This document shows positions 19,126 through 28,645 of a stretch of 64,000 nucleotides of DNA, piece by piece. Made by a program: the position numbers and the translations under genes. Below the pieces are notes generated by a model. It searched no databases and was not told the DNA's origin. It was given only the letters and a program-made list of their open reading frames with translations. Source of the stretch: Lachnospiraceae bacterium (GTDB taxonomy: Bacteria > Bacillota > Clostridia > Lachnospirales > Lachnospiraceae); contig JAEEMP010000125.1 of NCBI GenBank assembly GCA_016283275.1, positions 62,001 through 126,000 of the forward strand. Reading direction: 5' to 3'. Positions within the stretch are counted from its first letter, which is position 1. Each line of letters starts with the position of its first letter.

Positions 19126-21324
19126 TTATTTGCTGAACTTCGAATAGTCGGGCGTATAGTTCTGTTCGACCACAGGGATCTCAATTCCCAGATAATCGTC
19201 TATATATTTGTAATAATCGTAGTTGACTATACGTTCCGAATATTTACGTTTAAGACTCAGCTTTTTCTTTAAATTCTCAAGATAATCCTCGGGAAGATCT
19301 GCCGGAGGCTCGCCGTCTTCGGTAAGATAAACAACGTCTCCCGTCTGTGAATTGTACATAAGGGTCTCCGTGATGATCGAACGGTTCCACATTGCCACGA
19401 AACCTTCCTCATCCGAGAATATATCCTGTCCCATCAAAAGTCTTGAATCGTATTCAAAGCCGAAAAGATTCAAAAGCGTGGGAAGAATGTCCATACTGCA
19501 CATGGGCTTATCTATCACGATAGGCTCTTTAATGGCTCCCGACCAAAGGATCAGATTCGACTTGTACAGTTCGAAGTTCTCTTCAACTTCATGGCCTAAA
19601 AGTTCCGAAAACTCTTCGTTTGAAAGTCCGTAAGGCCAATGGTCGCCGGTAAAGCAGATGACGGTCCTGTCGGCTATGCCCTTCTCTTCAAGAGTCTTGA
19701 TCATATATTCAAGTCCCTTGTCCAGTTCTTTCTGACAGGCGAGATATGCCTGACAGGGCTCCGATAACGGAAGATCCTGCACAGCCTCCCTGTTGATCTT
19801 GGCACACCAGTTACCCGTAAAGTTATAGTTAAGATGTCCGCTTACGGTCATGTAATATACATGGAAAATATCATCATCCACATATTCGGGCATTGAAGCC
19901 TCGAACATCTGAAGATCCGACGCGGGCCAGTGCTTTTCTATCTCAAGACCGTTGCCGACACCCTGATAATAGTAGCCCATACCCGGATAGGTAATGTCTC
20001 TTCCGTAATACTGGAAATCGTTATCATGGTAAGCTCGGCTTGTGATGCCGTACTTCATGTTAAAAAGATTACCGAGAGCAAACGGCATATCATTCTGACC
20101 TACAGCCTTAAAGTTTGTGGCACCGCCTCTCATGGGATAAAGGCTTGTGGAGCACACAAACTCGCCGTCCGAAGTGGAACCTCCGGAACGTGCATTATAG
20201 AAGTTATTGAACACAAAGCCTTCGTGAGTGAGCCTGTATAAAGTGGGCGTGATCTCTTCGTCAACGGCTATCGACGAAAATCCTTCCGCCGTCATGAATA
20301 TAAGATTAAAGCCCTCAAACATACCCGTATACTCATTCTTCTTGGTGGGTTCAAGCGTCGACATATATTCATGAATACCCGCAATGTATTCATCCGGCTC
20401 ATTTTCCGCAAGAGATACGAAGTCTATATCGAGCATGTTGGGCGAACGGTCGATAACAGGCACAGGATCGGACTCGGAAACATCCGCACCCGATACATCG
20501 CTTCCCGAAACATCTGCGCCCGATACATCGTTTGAAGAAACCTCTTCGGGCGCTTTATATACCCAGACTTCTCCAAGCTCGTCATCTTTCTTTGCACTGT
20601 CGGGCATGATGATATTTTTAAGTTCGATCTCGGCGGTCGCCATTACTCCGAGTTTTTCATAAGAAAACTCGCTTATGTTTTCGTTTACGCAAAGATCGTA
20701 AGGAGTGAAACTGTCTTTACCGAAAGCAAGGATCACAAACCCTTCAATAACGATCGTAAGTGCAAGCAAAGTCAAAGGCACATAGAAATGTCTTAACTTA
20801 ACCTGCTCATATCTGTACACCGTAAGCTTATTAAGCGTAATAAGCACCGCTATGGGAATAACGATGATCAGCAAAAGAACAAGCCAGTTATCTATGATAC
20901 CCTGTATTATCTCTCTGTAGTACTGTGTTACCTTTGCGTTATTCTTGCTTATAAAGGAAATGCTGAAGAAAACCTGAAATATCGCGTGATACAAAACATT
21001 GACGACATAATACAGAAGAAGTATTCCTGTCAATACCCATGTGATCACCTTATTGGCTTTCTTCTTAAAGAACAGTACAAACAACGAAAGAAAGGCGGCC
21101 GTCGGGAAACACATAACGAGTTTTGCAAAATAATTAAGCGTCAGCCCCTTGAAACTCCATATATGAAAAACAGTTTCAAGATAAATAAGCATTAACGAGA
21201 AAAGGATAAATCTCTCGAGCGAATACAAAAGGCCTTTTACGACCGTAGTTTTCTTTTCCCGTTCCGGCCCCATGTTCAGATTAAAATCCAGATCTTCGAA
21301 TTCGGGCTCAAATGAATCTTTCAT
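19126..21324 (-). CDS. LtaS-like membrane sulfatase-fold phosphoglycerol transferase
   Basis: The 732-residue protein has a cytoplasmic N-terminus, five membrane spans (about 31-53, 66-87, 93-118, 147-163, 181-201) and an extracellular alkaline phosphatase-superfamily domain from about 335. The metal/nucleophile residues of the lipoteichoic acid synthase family are present: Glu347 in TAEGFSS, Thr384 in GGSTSDGEF, and GDHWPYG. It probably transfers glycerol phosphate from phosphatidylglycerol to a surface polymer. The linker between membrane and catalytic parts holds a DVSG(A/S) repeat at about 266-284, an unusual insert. It follows queA by 22 bases. Confidence 0.88.
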   Translation of the reverse strand: MKDSFEPEFEDLDFNLNMGPEREKKTTVVKGLLYSLERFILFSLMLIYLETVFHIWSFKGLTLNYFAKLVMCFPTAAFLSLFVLFFKKKANKVITWVLTGILLLYYVVNVLYHAIFQVFFSISFISKNNAKVTQYYREIIQGIIDNWLVLLLIIVIPIAVLITLNKLTVYRYEQVKLRHFYVPLTLLALTIVIEGFVILAFGKDSFTPYDLCVNENISEFSYEKLGVMATAEIELKNIIMPDSAKKDDELGEVWVYKAPEEVSSNDVSGADVSGSDVSGADVSESDPVPVIDRSPNMLDIDFVSLAENEPDEYIAGIHEYMSTLEPTKKNEYTGMFEGFNLIFMTAEGFSSIAVDEEITPTLYRLTHEGFVFNNFYNARSGGSTSDGEFVCSTSLYPMRGGATNFKAVGQNDMPFALGNLFNMKYGITSRAYHDNDFQYYGRDITYPGMGYYYQGVGNGLEIEKHWPASDLQMFEASMPEYVDDDIFHVYYMTVSGHLNYNFTGNWCAKINREAVQDLPLSEPCQAYLACQKELDKGLEYMIKTLEEKGIADRTVICFTGDHWPYGLSNEEFSELLGHEVEENFELYKSNLILWSGAIKEPIVIDKPMCSMDILPTLLNLFGFEYDSRLLMGQDIFSDEEGFVAMWNRSIITETLMYNSQTGDVVYLTEDGEPPADLPEDYLENLKKKLSLKRKYSERIVNYDYYKYIDDYLGIEIPVVEQNYTPDYSKFSK
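20465..20540. repeat. Short in-frame tandem repeat in the LtaS-like gene
   Basis: The region encodes repeating DVSGA/DVSGS/DVSES units, with a roughly 30-base higher-order period seen as recurring CCCGATACATCG. It is coding and lies in the extracellular linker. Confidence 0.65.
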
Positions 21325-21346
21325 AGCAAAAACAACCTCTTATAAC

Positions 21347-22384
21347 TTAATCGTGTATAAACATCGCATCTCCGAAGCTGAAGAATCTGTATCGGTTTTC
21401 AACGGCTTCTTTGTATGCGTTTAAAACATTTTCTCTTCCCGCAAGAGCGGAGACCAGCATGATAAGCGTCGACTCGGGCAAATGGAAATTTGTGATAAGG
21501 CAATCCGTAAGTTTAAATCTGTATCCCGGATATATGAATATCGAGGTATCGCCTTCGCACGGTCTTAACTTTCCGTTCTCATCCGCAGCGCTTTCAACGG
21601 TCCTGACGCTTGTGGTGCCCACACAAATGATACGCCCGCCGTTTTCTTTTACGGAATTGACAACGTCGGCCGTTTCTTTGGTGACCCTGAACCATTCGGT
21701 ATGCATATGATGATCTAAAATATTGTCTTCCTTGACGGGTCTGAATGTGCCTAGTCCCACATGCAATGTCACAAATACAACTTTTACACCCATTGACCTT
21801 ATTTCGTCAAGAAGCTCATCCGTAAAATGAAGTCCCGCGGTCGGTGCCGCAGCCGAGCCTTCGTATTTTGCATAAACCGTCTGATATCTGTTTTTGTCTT
21901 TAAGTTTGTGGGTTATATAAGGAGGAAGCGGCATCTCGCCGAGTCTGTCGAGAATTTCTTCGAAAATCCCGTCAAAAGAAAACTCTATAAGCCTGTTTCC
22001 TTCTTCGACTATATCCTTGACCGTACCCTTTAAGATACCGTCGCCGAAAACGATCTCCTGCCCGATCCTTGCCTTTTTACCGGGCTTTACAAGCGTCTCC
22101 CATGTATTGTCCTTTAATCGTTTCAAAAGAAGGACCTCTATGACAGCTCCTGTATCTTTACGGTGGCCGATAAGCCTTGCGGGTATTACCTTTGTATTGT
22201 TGAGCACCAGACAGTCGCCTTCTTTTAAATACGACTTTATGTCTTTAAAGATCGAATGTTCAACCCTGCCCGTATTCTTATCAAGAAGCATCAGTTTAGA
22301 CGAAGATCGGTCGCTTAACGGATCCTGTGCGATAAGTTCCTCGGGCAGGTCATAATAATAATCTGATTTTAAAAGTGTTTCCAT
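21347..22384 (-). CDS. queA: tRNA preQ1(34) S-adenosylmethionine ribosyltransferase-isomerase
   Basis: The 345-residue protein matches QueA along its length: [16 protein letters not shown] at the N-terminus, [36 protein letters not shown] and the C-terminal [11 protein letters not shown]. It adds the ribosyl moiety of SAM to preQ1 in tRNA to give epoxyqueuosine. It starts 5 bases after the M18 peptidase stop, inside a pheST-led gene string. The length equals the family norm (about 340-350). Confidence 0.96.
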   Translation of the reverse strand: METLLKSDYYYDLPEELIAQDPLSDRSSSKLMLLDKNTGRVEHSIFKDIKSYLKEGDCLVLNNTKVIPARLIGHRKDTGAVIEVLLLKRLKDNTWETLVKPGKKARIGQEIVFGDGILKGTVKDIVEEGNRLIEFSFDGIFEEILDRLGEMPLPPYITHKLKDKNRYQTVYAKYEGSAAAPTAGLHFTDELLDEIRSMGVKVVFVTLHVGLGTFRPVKEDNILDHHMHTEWFRVTKETADVVNSVKENGGRIICVGTTSVRTVESAADENGKLRPCEGDTSIFIYPGYRFKLTDCLITNFHLPESTLIMLVSALAGRENVLNAYKEAVENRYRFFSFGDAMFIHD

Positions 22385-22389
22385 CTGTC

Positions 22390-23802
22390 TTACATTCCGG
22401 GTGCGTTTAAGAAAGCAACATAACCCCTCATTGACTCATATACATCCGCTTTGCTGGTGGCTTCGAACGGAGCATGCATGTTAAGTACCGCAACGCCCGC
22501 ATCGATGACGTTCATGCCGTATTTTGCCATGATATATGCTATCGTGCCGCCGCCGCCGACATCAACCTTGCCGAGTTCGGCTATCTGGAACGAAACCTTT
22601 GCATCATCCATGATCTTGCGTATATATGCGATATATTCGGCATTGGCATCGTTGCTTCCGGACTTGCCTCTTGAACCGGTAAACTTGGAAAACACCATGC
22701 CGTTGCCCATTACGGAAGCGTTCTTTTTCTCAAAAGCGCTTGCGTATGAAGGATCGTATGCGGCGTTGACGTCCGAGCTTAACATTGTTGAGTTTGCAAG
22801 ACATCTTCTTAACTTAAGCTCATCTGCCTTGCCCATGAGATTTAATATTTCTCTTATGACATTTTCAAAATAAAAACTTGTCATACCCGTGGCTCCGACT
22901 GAACCTATCTCTTCCTTGTCGGTAAGTATGCAGCACGATGTTCTCTTTACGTCTTTAACCTCCAACATAGCGAAAAGAGATGCGAAAGCGCAGACTCTGT
23001 CATCCTGTCCGTATGCAAGTATCATGCTTCTGTCAAAGCCTGCTTCTCTTGCCTTTCCTGCGGGTACGACTTCAAGCTCGGCAGATAAGAAGTCTTCCTC
23101 TTCCATGCCGTACTCATCTTTTAATATCCTAAGAACCTCTGCCTTGACAGGATCCTTGTCTTTTTTATCTTCTTCACCCTTCTTGGCTTTGATGGTCAAA
23201 GGCTTATTTCCCACGATGATATCGAGCGCTTCGCCTTCCACAACCTTGGCTGCCTTTTTATCCATCTGCTCGGCTGCAAGGTGGATCAGAAGATCCGATA
23301 CAAAGAACACCGGATCGTCCTCATCTTCACCGATCGCCATCTCGATCGTGCTTCCGTCCTTTTTGATCACTACGCCGTGCAAAGAAAGCGGTATCGCAAC
23401 CCACTGATATTTCTTGATGCCGCCGTAATAATGTGTATCAAGATAAGCGATCGAAGTATCCTCGTAAAGAGGATTTGACTTAACGTCCATTCTGGGAGAA
23501 TCGATATGGGCACCCAATATGTTCATGCCCTTTTCAAGCGGCTCTTCGCCGATATTGAATAAGATTATGGACTTATTCATGTTTACGGCATAGATCTTGT
23601 CGCCTTTTTTGATCTTTTTGCCCGCTTTCAAATATTCTTCAAGTTCGGTATATCCGCATTTTTCGCAGAGGTTGACTATATTGTTGACACATTCACGCTC
23701 GGTCTTGCAGTTATCGAGAAAATCTCTGTAATCCTTTGTGAATACTTCAAGTTCACGGATCTGCTTCAATGAATAGTTGCTCCAGCAGTTTTTAGTCTCC
23801 AT
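22390..23802 (-). CDS. M18-family metalloaminopeptidase
   Basis: The 470-residue protein is a zinc aminopeptidase I-type enzyme. Zinc ligands and catalytic residues are visible in [12 protein letters not shown], in [11 protein letters not shown], in [13 protein letters not shown] and in the C-terminal [19 protein letters not shown]. It has the M18 insertion domain around residues 140-260. It trims N-terminal (often acidic) residues in peptides in the cytoplasm. It lies 40 bases downstream of pheT and 5 upstream of queA. Lachnospiraceae commonly annotate this gene simply as aminopeptidase. Confidence 0.93.
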   Translation of the reverse strand: METKNCWSNYSLKQIRELEVFTKDYRDFLDNCKTERECVNNIVNLCEKCGYTELEEYLKAGKKIKKGDKIYAVNMNKSIILFNIGEEPLEKGMNILGAHIDSPRMDVKSNPLYEDTSIAYLDTHYYGGIKKYQWVAIPLSLHGVVIKKDGSTIEMAIGEDEDDPVFFVSDLLIHLAAEQMDKKAAKVVEGEALDIIVGNKPLTIKAKKGEEDKKDKDPVKAEVLRILKDEYGMEEEDFLSAELEVVPAGKAREAGFDRSMILAYGQDDRVCAFASLFAMLEVKDVKRTSCCILTDKEEIGSVGATGMTSFYFENVIREILNLMGKADELKLRRCLANSTMLSSDVNAAYDPSYASAFEKKNASVMGNGMVFSKFTGSRGKSGSNDANAEYIAYIRKIMDDAKVSFQIAELGKVDVGGGGTIAYIMAKYGMNVIDAGVAVLNMHAPFEATSKADVYESMRGYVAFLNAPGM

Positions 23803-23842
23803 ATGATAACTCCTTTATAAAGATATTCTAAAAGTTCAAAAT

Positions 23843-26266
23843 TTACGCTCTTAAAGTAACGTCGTATTTTTCCTTAAGTACATCAAGGATATCGTTTACG
23901 AGTCCGTCCACGAAATCTGCGGTAAACTCGGTATCCTTTGGCGTAAATACTACCGAGAAAGCCATACTCTTCTTGTCAGCCCCGAGCTGGACGCCTTCAT
24001 ATACATCGAAAAGATCTATCTTGGTGATATAATCACAGGCTCCTTTGATGGCCTTTTCGATCTGCGCGCAGGTTATATCCTTGTTCATTACAAAGCAAAG
24101 GTCTCTCTTTTCCTCAAGGAACTTCGGAAGCGGCACAAAGTGTCTGTCTTTTCCGTAATACTTTACAAGCGAAGCAAGATCGATCTCTGCGATATAAGCG
24201 GGAACTCTCATATCCGTTTCATTCTGGATCTCATAAGAAAGCTGACCCAGATATCCTATGCCTTCACCGTTACACATGACTTTTGCCGTCCTGTAAGGAT
24301 GTAAGAACGAAAGGGTTTCCGACTCATACTCAAATTCAATGTCGAGTGCCTTTGCAACGGTATCCGTGAGTCCTTTTAAGGTAAAGAAATCTTCATCGTC
24401 GCCGAAGATACCGATACAGATCGTTTCTCTCTCATCGGGATACTCCGTTAACGGAAGCTCACCGGGAATAAACTTATTGCCAAGCTCATAGATACGGCCG
24501 CTTAAGATTCCTCTCTTCTGATTCTTTGAGATCGCAGTGATCATCTGAGGAGCAAGAGTCGTTCTCATAAGAGAAAGGTCGATATTTATGGGATTGATAA
24601 GCTTAATGGCATGTCTTTCGGGTGCATCTTCCGGAAGTTTGATAAGATCAAGATCCGAGGGTGAAAAGAACGAGTAATGAACTCCTTCAAAAGCTCCCTG
24701 GGCACAAAGTGCATTCTTTATCTTAAGCTCCGTCTTCTGCCTTAAATTGTATCCGCCGCTTGTAACTTCCGCGGTAGGAATAAATGTGGGTATGATCTTA
24801 TCGTAACCGTACATACGGATCACTTCTTCGGCCACATCCTGATATGTAGCCATATCTTCGCGGTAAGCGGGCACATTTAAGGTAAGTTCGTCTCCGTTAA
24901 GTACGGGTGCGAAATTTAAGTTTGTAAGTATCCTTACGATATCCTTATCGGGAACGGTGATACCGAGTACCGCATTTACCTTCTTAACGCTTACGGTAAG
25001 AGGTGTTGTGTCTACGGAATTACCTGTGTTTACATCAAAATGAGTCGATGATATCTTGCCGCAGTTAAGTTCTTCAACAAGATGAAGAGCTCTCTTCATT
25101 GCCATAACGGTCGCATATTCATCGACACCCTTTGCATAACGTGCACTTGCATCGGATACCTGGCCGAGTTCTTTTGAACTTATACGGATATTGTCATGAG
25201 CAAACTTTGCGGACTCAAAAAGCACTGCGGAAGTGGTGTCAAGGATCTCTGAATTTAAACCTCCCATGATACCGGCAAGCGCGACCGGCTTTTTCCCATC
25301 ACAGATAACAAGGTTGTTTGAATTTAAGGTAAATTCTTTCTCATCAAGCGTTACGATCTTTTCGCCGTCAGCGGCGCGTCTTACGTTGATCGCATTGCCT
25401 TCTATAAAGCTTTCGTCGAAAGCATGCATGGGCTGACCGAGTTCTTTTAAGATATAGTTTGTTATGTCAACCATGTTTGAGATCGCCGAACAGCCGACAA
25501 GCGCAAGTCTTCTCTTCATCCACTGGGGAGATTCGGAGATCTTTACATCGTATACATAGTGAGAAATATATCTCGGGCAAAGATCGGGGGCTTCAACCGT
25601 TACTTTAAAGCCGTCCTTCTTTACATCGGTTTCAGTATAATCAAGCGCAGGCTCTTTGACAGGCTTTTCAAGCACTGCGGCAACTTCTCTCGCAATACCG
25701 AAAATACTCTGACAATCCGGCCTGTTTGCGGTGATCGATACATCAAAGATCCAGTCATCGATCCCGACTATGGGCTTTACGTCCTCGCCGGGAACGCAGT
25801 CGTCGGGAAGAACAAGCAATCCGTTATATCCGGCTCCTTTAAACATCTCTTCTGTAACACCGATCTCTACACCCGAGCAGAGCATGCCGAAAGAATCGTA
25901 ACCGCGAAGTTTGCCCGCATTGATGGTCATAACACCTTCAACGGTCTTATGATCTTTTGCGGTCGCATAAACGGTCGCACCCACAAGTGCAAGAGGGAAC
26001 TTCTTTCCGGCTTCGACATTGTCTGCTCCGCAGCAGATCTGGAATGTGCCGTGCTTTCCGGCATCGACCGTACAAAGATGAAGATGTGTTCCTTCTATAG
26101 GCTCGCAGGTCTTTACAAGGCCCACAACTACATTTGAAATGTCGTGACCGACCTCATATTTTTCTTCTACTTCAAAACCGCAGGAAAAAAGCTTCTCCTC
26201 AAGTTCATCGGGTGTAACATCATCTATATCCACATAATCTTTTAACCAGCTTAAGGGCACTAACAT
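23843..26266 (-). CDS. pheT: Phenylalanyl-tRNA synthetase beta subunit
   Basis: The 807-residue protein shows the full bacterial PheT order: N-terminal MLVPLSWLKDYVDI, the EMAP/OB tRNA-binding domain (about 40-155), B3/4 (ISHYVYDVKI onward), B5 (residues about 405-475, VNAVLGITVPDKD), the catalytic-like core (LINPINIDLSLMRTTLAPQM) and the C-terminal ferredoxin-fold anticodon domain (FLEEKRDLCFVMNKDI). It pairs with PheS in the alpha2-beta2 enzyme. It starts 17 bases after the pheS stop with a good AAGGAGG site. Confidence 0.97.
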   Translation of the reverse strand: MLVPLSWLKDYVDIDDVTPDELEEKLFSCGFEVEEKYEVGHDISNVVVGLVKTCEPIEGTHLHLCTVDAGKHGTFQICCGADNVEAGKKFPLALVGATVYATAKDHKTVEGVMTINAGKLRGYDSFGMLCSGVEIGVTEEMFKGAGYNGLLVLPDDCVPGEDVKPIVGIDDWIFDVSITANRPDCQSIFGIAREVAAVLEKPVKEPALDYTETDVKKDGFKVTVEAPDLCPRYISHYVYDVKISESPQWMKRRLALVGCSAISNMVDITNYILKELGQPMHAFDESFIEGNAINVRRAADGEKIVTLDEKEFTLNSNNLVICDGKKPVALAGIMGGLNSEILDTTSAVLFESAKFAHDNIRISSKELGQVSDASARYAKGVDEYATVMAMKRALHLVEELNCGKISSTHFDVNTGNSVDTTPLTVSVKKVNAVLGITVPDKDIVRILTNLNFAPVLNGDELTLNVPAYREDMATYQDVAEEVIRMYGYDKIIPTFIPTAEVTSGGYNLRQKTELKIKNALCAQGAFEGVHYSFFSPSDLDLIKLPEDAPERHAIKLINPINIDLSLMRTTLAPQMITAISKNQKRGILSGRIYELGNKFIPGELPLTEYPDERETICIGIFGDDEDFFTLKGLTDTVAKALDIEFEYESETLSFLHPYRTAKVMCNGEGIGYLGQLSYEIQNETDMRVPAYIAEIDLASLVKYYGKDRHFVPLPKFLEEKRDLCFVMNKDITCAQIEKAIKGACDYITKIDLFDVYEGVQLGADKKSMAFSVVFTPKDTEFTADFVDGLVNDILDVLKEKYDVTLRA

Positions 26267-26283
26267 AATAAAGCCTCCTTCCT

Positions 26284-27327
26284 TTAATCATCTATCTGAT
26301 CGAGTACACGAAGATCCGACTCGAAAAGTAATTTAATATTGTTGATACCGTATTTGAGCATTGCTATTCTCTCAATACCGATACCGAATGCGATACCGCT
26401 GTAAACGTCACTGTCGATCCCGCAGTCTTCAAGGACCTTCTTGTTTACAACACCTGCACCCAGGACCTCGATCCAACCGGTTCCCTTGCAGAGTTTGCAG
26501 CCTTTTCCTTTGCACTGGAAGCAGCTGACATCAACCTCGACAGAAGGCTCCGTAAAGGGGAAATACGAAGGACGAAGTCTTGTGCTTGTACCTTCACCGA
26601 AAATTTTCTGCACAAAAAGATCGAGCATACCTTTAAGATCGCAAAGTGTTATACCCTTATCGACAACAAGACCTTCCATCTGAGAAAACATCGGTGAATG
26701 CGTTGCATCATCGTCGGAACGGAAAACCTTACCGGGAGATATGATCTTGATCGGAGGCTTATTCTCTTCCATGACATGGACCTGACCGGAACTAGTCTGG
26801 GTACGGAGCAAAAACTCCGGGCTTAAATAGAATGTATCCTGCATATCTCTTGCGGGATGGTCTTTAGGTATATTAAGAGCCGTAAAGTTATAATAATCGG
26901 TCTCTATCTCTCTTCCTTCGTAGATATTAAAGCCCATGGAACCGAATATATCGACAAGCTGATTTCTCACCTGGGTGTTCGGATGAAGATTGCCCTTCTT
27001 TTGCATCTTTGCGGGCATGGTAACATCTATTTTTTCGCTTTCGTAACGCTTTTTAAGCTCGGCTTCCTTAAGTTTCTTCTCAAAACTTTCAAACTCTTCG
27101 GTAGCCCAGTTCTTTATCTCATTTACCTTCTTACCGTATTCGGCTTTAAGTTCGTTGGGGATCTTGCCCATTTCTCTCATAAGCGAACCGATCTTACCGG
27201 TCTTTGAGTCCATAATGCTCTTTTTGTACTCAAAAGCGCCCTGGGAACTTTCTATCTTTTTTAATTCTTCGGTGATCTCCTGCCTTATATTTGACAGTTT
27301 CTCGGTTAACTCGTTAAGGTCAGCCAT
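26284..27327 (-). CDS. pheS: Phenylalanyl-tRNA synthetase alpha subunit
   Basis: The protein is 347 residues from the ATG at 27327 ([11 protein letters not shown]), which is preceded by AGGAGG. The ORF-track start adds 14 residues translated from the leader terminator hairpin and is unlikely. It has an N-terminal coiled coil (about 1-85) and the class II core with FDIFGSMGF-type motif 1 ([13 protein letters not shown]), [22 protein letters not shown] motif 2 region in which the aminoacylation site lies, and [10 protein letters not shown] motif 3. It charges tRNA-Phe together with PheT. A consensus promoter and attenuator-like leader precede it. Confidence 0.97.
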   Translation of the reverse strand: MADLNELTEKLSNIRQEITEELKKIESSQGAFEYKKSIMDSKTGKIGSLMREMGKIPNELKAEYGKKVNEIKNWATEEFESFEKKLKEAELKKRYESEKIDVTMPAKMQKKGNLHPNTQVRNQLVDIFGSMGFNIYEGREIETDYYNFTALNIPKDHPARDMQDTFYLSPEFLLRTQTSSGQVHVMEENKPPIKIISPGKVFRSDDDATHSPMFSQMEGLVVDKGITLCDLKGMLDLFVQKIFGEGTSTRLRPSYFPFTEPSVEVDVSCFQCKGKGCKLCKGTGWIEVLGAGVVNKKVLEDCGIDSDVYSGIAFGIGIERIAMLKYGINNIKLLFESDLRVLDQIDD

Positions 27328-27349
27328 AATATACCTCCTGATGATAAAT

Positions 27350-27380
27350 AAAAAATCCCGTGGCTTCATAAACCACGGGA
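27350..27380 (-). terminator. Attenuator-type terminator in the pheS leader
   Basis: On the minus strand TCCCGTGG-loop-CCACGGGA is followed by TTTTTTATTT. It sits between the promoter and the pheS ribosome binding site, so it must be read through for expression. An upstream GGAC can pair with the GUCC that overlaps the proximal arm, giving a possible antiterminator. Confidence 0.8.
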
Positions 27381-27391
27381 CGTAACTTTCT

Positions 27392-27433
27392 TTATGTCCA
27401 ACGCATATAATACTTACGCATCTTCACAGCCAT
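27392..27433 (-). other. Possible 13-codon leader ORF before pheS
   Basis: The minus strand reads ATG to TAA encoding [13 protein letters not shown], between the promoter and the leader terminator. The ATG is almost at the predicted transcription start, so translation would be leaderless. It holds Tyr, Trp and Arg codons but no Phe, unlike the known pheM-type leader. Real translation is uncertain. Confidence 0.3.
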
Positions 27434-27437
27434 TGAG

Positions 27438-27466
27438 ATTATACCTTCTCACATGTTAGTTGTCAA
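27438..27466 (-). promoter_or_regulatory. Consensus promoter of pheST
   Basis: On the minus strand TTGACA (27466-27461) and TATAAT (27443-27438) are perfect hexamers with a 17-base spacer. Confidence 0.88.
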
Positions 27467-27469
27467 ACC

Positions 27470-28366
27470 TTATTCTTCAAGACTTTCGCCCTGATACTTA
27501 ACCGGCTTGCGTCTCATGTTTTTGTCTATGACCAGAAAAACGGGTCTGAAATACTTATTTAAGTTGGCTCCTACAAAGACAAGATACATACAGAAATAAA
27601 GCCATACACACATGACCATTATCGTTGCAAAACTGCCGTACAGGCTGAACGCACTGAAATTCTCGACATAAAGCGAAAAAAGATACGAAAACAGCGTCCA
27701 TGTCACAGCAGTAAAAAACGCCCCGAAAAGCTGAACCCGCATCCTTATCTTTGCATAGGGAAGGATCGCATACAAAACGGTAAACACCACGGTCATAAGC
27801 ACGATCGTGATTACCGACCTGAACAGAACGAGAATATTGAAAACATATGATAACCGGGGAAAATATCCCACAAGGATGTTCTTTCCGATCTTACCGTATA
27901 CCATAAGCGTAAGATACACTATCATGGCCGCAAGAAAGATAAGCGTATATAACGAAGAAAGAAGCCTTGTGAGCAAAGGGTTTCTTTTATCTTCCACATG
28001 CTCAATGGCGTTAAGCCCCGTTATAAGTGCATTGACACCCTTACCTGCCGACCAGACGGTCGCGATTATGGATAAGGAGATCACTCCGATCGATTTATCG
28101 TACACTTCGGAAACAAGCGAAACCAAAAGACCGCCTACCGACGTCGGGATCTCTCTGCTTATGATATCGATAAGATCCGATTCTTTGAGCGGCGTGTACG
28201 GAATGATCGAACATATTAATATCATCATGGGAATTATTGAGAGAAAAATAAAAAAAGCACAGCTTGCGGCATGCGAACTTAAATTATCGACTTTTGCCCT
28301 GTATGCGAAATCTTTGAGAATAAGTTTTAACTTGGAATTATTCGAACTCTTACGGTTCTCTTTCAT
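27470..28366 (-). CDS. YihY/BrkB-family integral membrane protein
   Basis: I place the start at the ATG at 28366 (MKENRKSSNNSKLKL), giving 298 residues, the family's usual size. The ORF-track version adds 56 residues that come from the 6S RNA and its terminator. The protein has about six membrane spans, beginning with HAASCAFFIFLSIIPMMIL, and conserved WSAGKGVNALITGLNAI, typical of the family formerly called ribonuclease BN. The biochemical function is not established. It sits directly downstream of the 6S RNA terminator. Confidence 0.85.
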   Translation of the reverse strand: MKENRKSSNNSKLKLILKDFAYRAKVDNLSSHAASCAFFIFLSIIPMMILICSIIPYTPLKESDLIDIISREIPTSVGGLLVSLVSEVYDKSIGVISLSIIATVWSAGKGVNALITGLNAIEHVEDKRNPLLTRLLSSLYTLIFLAAMIVYLTLMVYGKIGKNILVGYFPRLSYVFNILVLFRSVITIVLMTVVFTVLYAILPYAKIRMRVQLFGAFFTAVTWTLFSYLFSLYVENFSAFSLYGSFATIMVMCVWLYFCMYLVFVGANLNKYFRPVFLVIDKNMRRKPVKYQGESLEE

Positions 28367-28404
28367 CTTAACGATCCCCAAATAAACCAAAAAACTTATA
28401 AACC

Positions 28405-28433
28405 AAAAAAGGGCGGCGTACGCACCCTTTTTT
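28405..28433 (-). terminator. Intrinsic terminator of the 6S RNA gene
   Basis: On the minus strand AAAAAAGGGTGCG-TACGC-CGCCCTTTTTT forms a strong hairpin with a built-in U-tract, just after the closing stem of the 6S RNA. Confidence 0.88.
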
Positions 28434-28436
28434 AAT

Positions 28437-28607
28437 GGGCCCAAAATGAGGTCCTGTCTTTTGACTCCTAGCTCATTCGCCAGGTGGGTGACCGCACATC
28501 GGCTTCTGCCGTCCACTCGAAGGAGGCTTGACATCCACCGATAGATATAGGAATCCCGTTTAAAGTAACTGTAGGTTCAAAAATAACAGGTTCCAGCATT
28601 TCAGGTT
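28437..28607 (-). ncRNA. ssrS: 6S RNA (SsrS-type RNA polymerase regulator)
   Basis: The minus-strand transcript, about 170 bases, folds as a long rod. CCUGAAAUG pairs with CAUUUUGGG as the closing stem, CCUGUU and UUUUGA pair with UCAAAAGACAGG, and GAUUCCUA pairs with UAGGAGUC around a central bulge. The segment GGACGGCAGAAGCC...GCGGUCACCCACC resembles the conserved AGAAGCC...CUGCG...CACC block of E. coli 6S. It has its own promoter and terminator and no credible protein. 6S RNA mimics an open promoter and binds housekeeping RNA polymerase in slow growth. Family assignment is by eye, without a covariance search; ends are approximate. Confidence 0.8.
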
Positions 28608-28613
28608 AACTGT

Positions 28614-28642
28614 ATTATACCAAATGACCTATTAAAAAACAA
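28614..28642 (-). promoter_or_regulatory. Promoter of the 6S RNA gene
   Basis: On the minus strand TTGTTT (28642-28637) precedes a perfect TATAAT (28619-28614) by 17 bases, putting the transcript start near 28607. Confidence 0.7.
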
Positions 28643-28645
28643 TTA

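Noticed and set aside
22889-23407. 172-residue Ser-rich plus-strand ORF
   Set aside because: It is a shadow of the well-supported M18 aminopeptidase on the other strand.
27350-27466. T-box riboswitch ahead of pheS
   Set aside because: The leader is only about 100 bases and lacks the T-box sequence and specifier-loop layout, although promoter and terminator are present.
28367-28534. N-terminal 56 residues of the yihY ORF
   Set aside because: They are translated from the 6S RNA and its terminator; the downstream ATG gives the normal family length.
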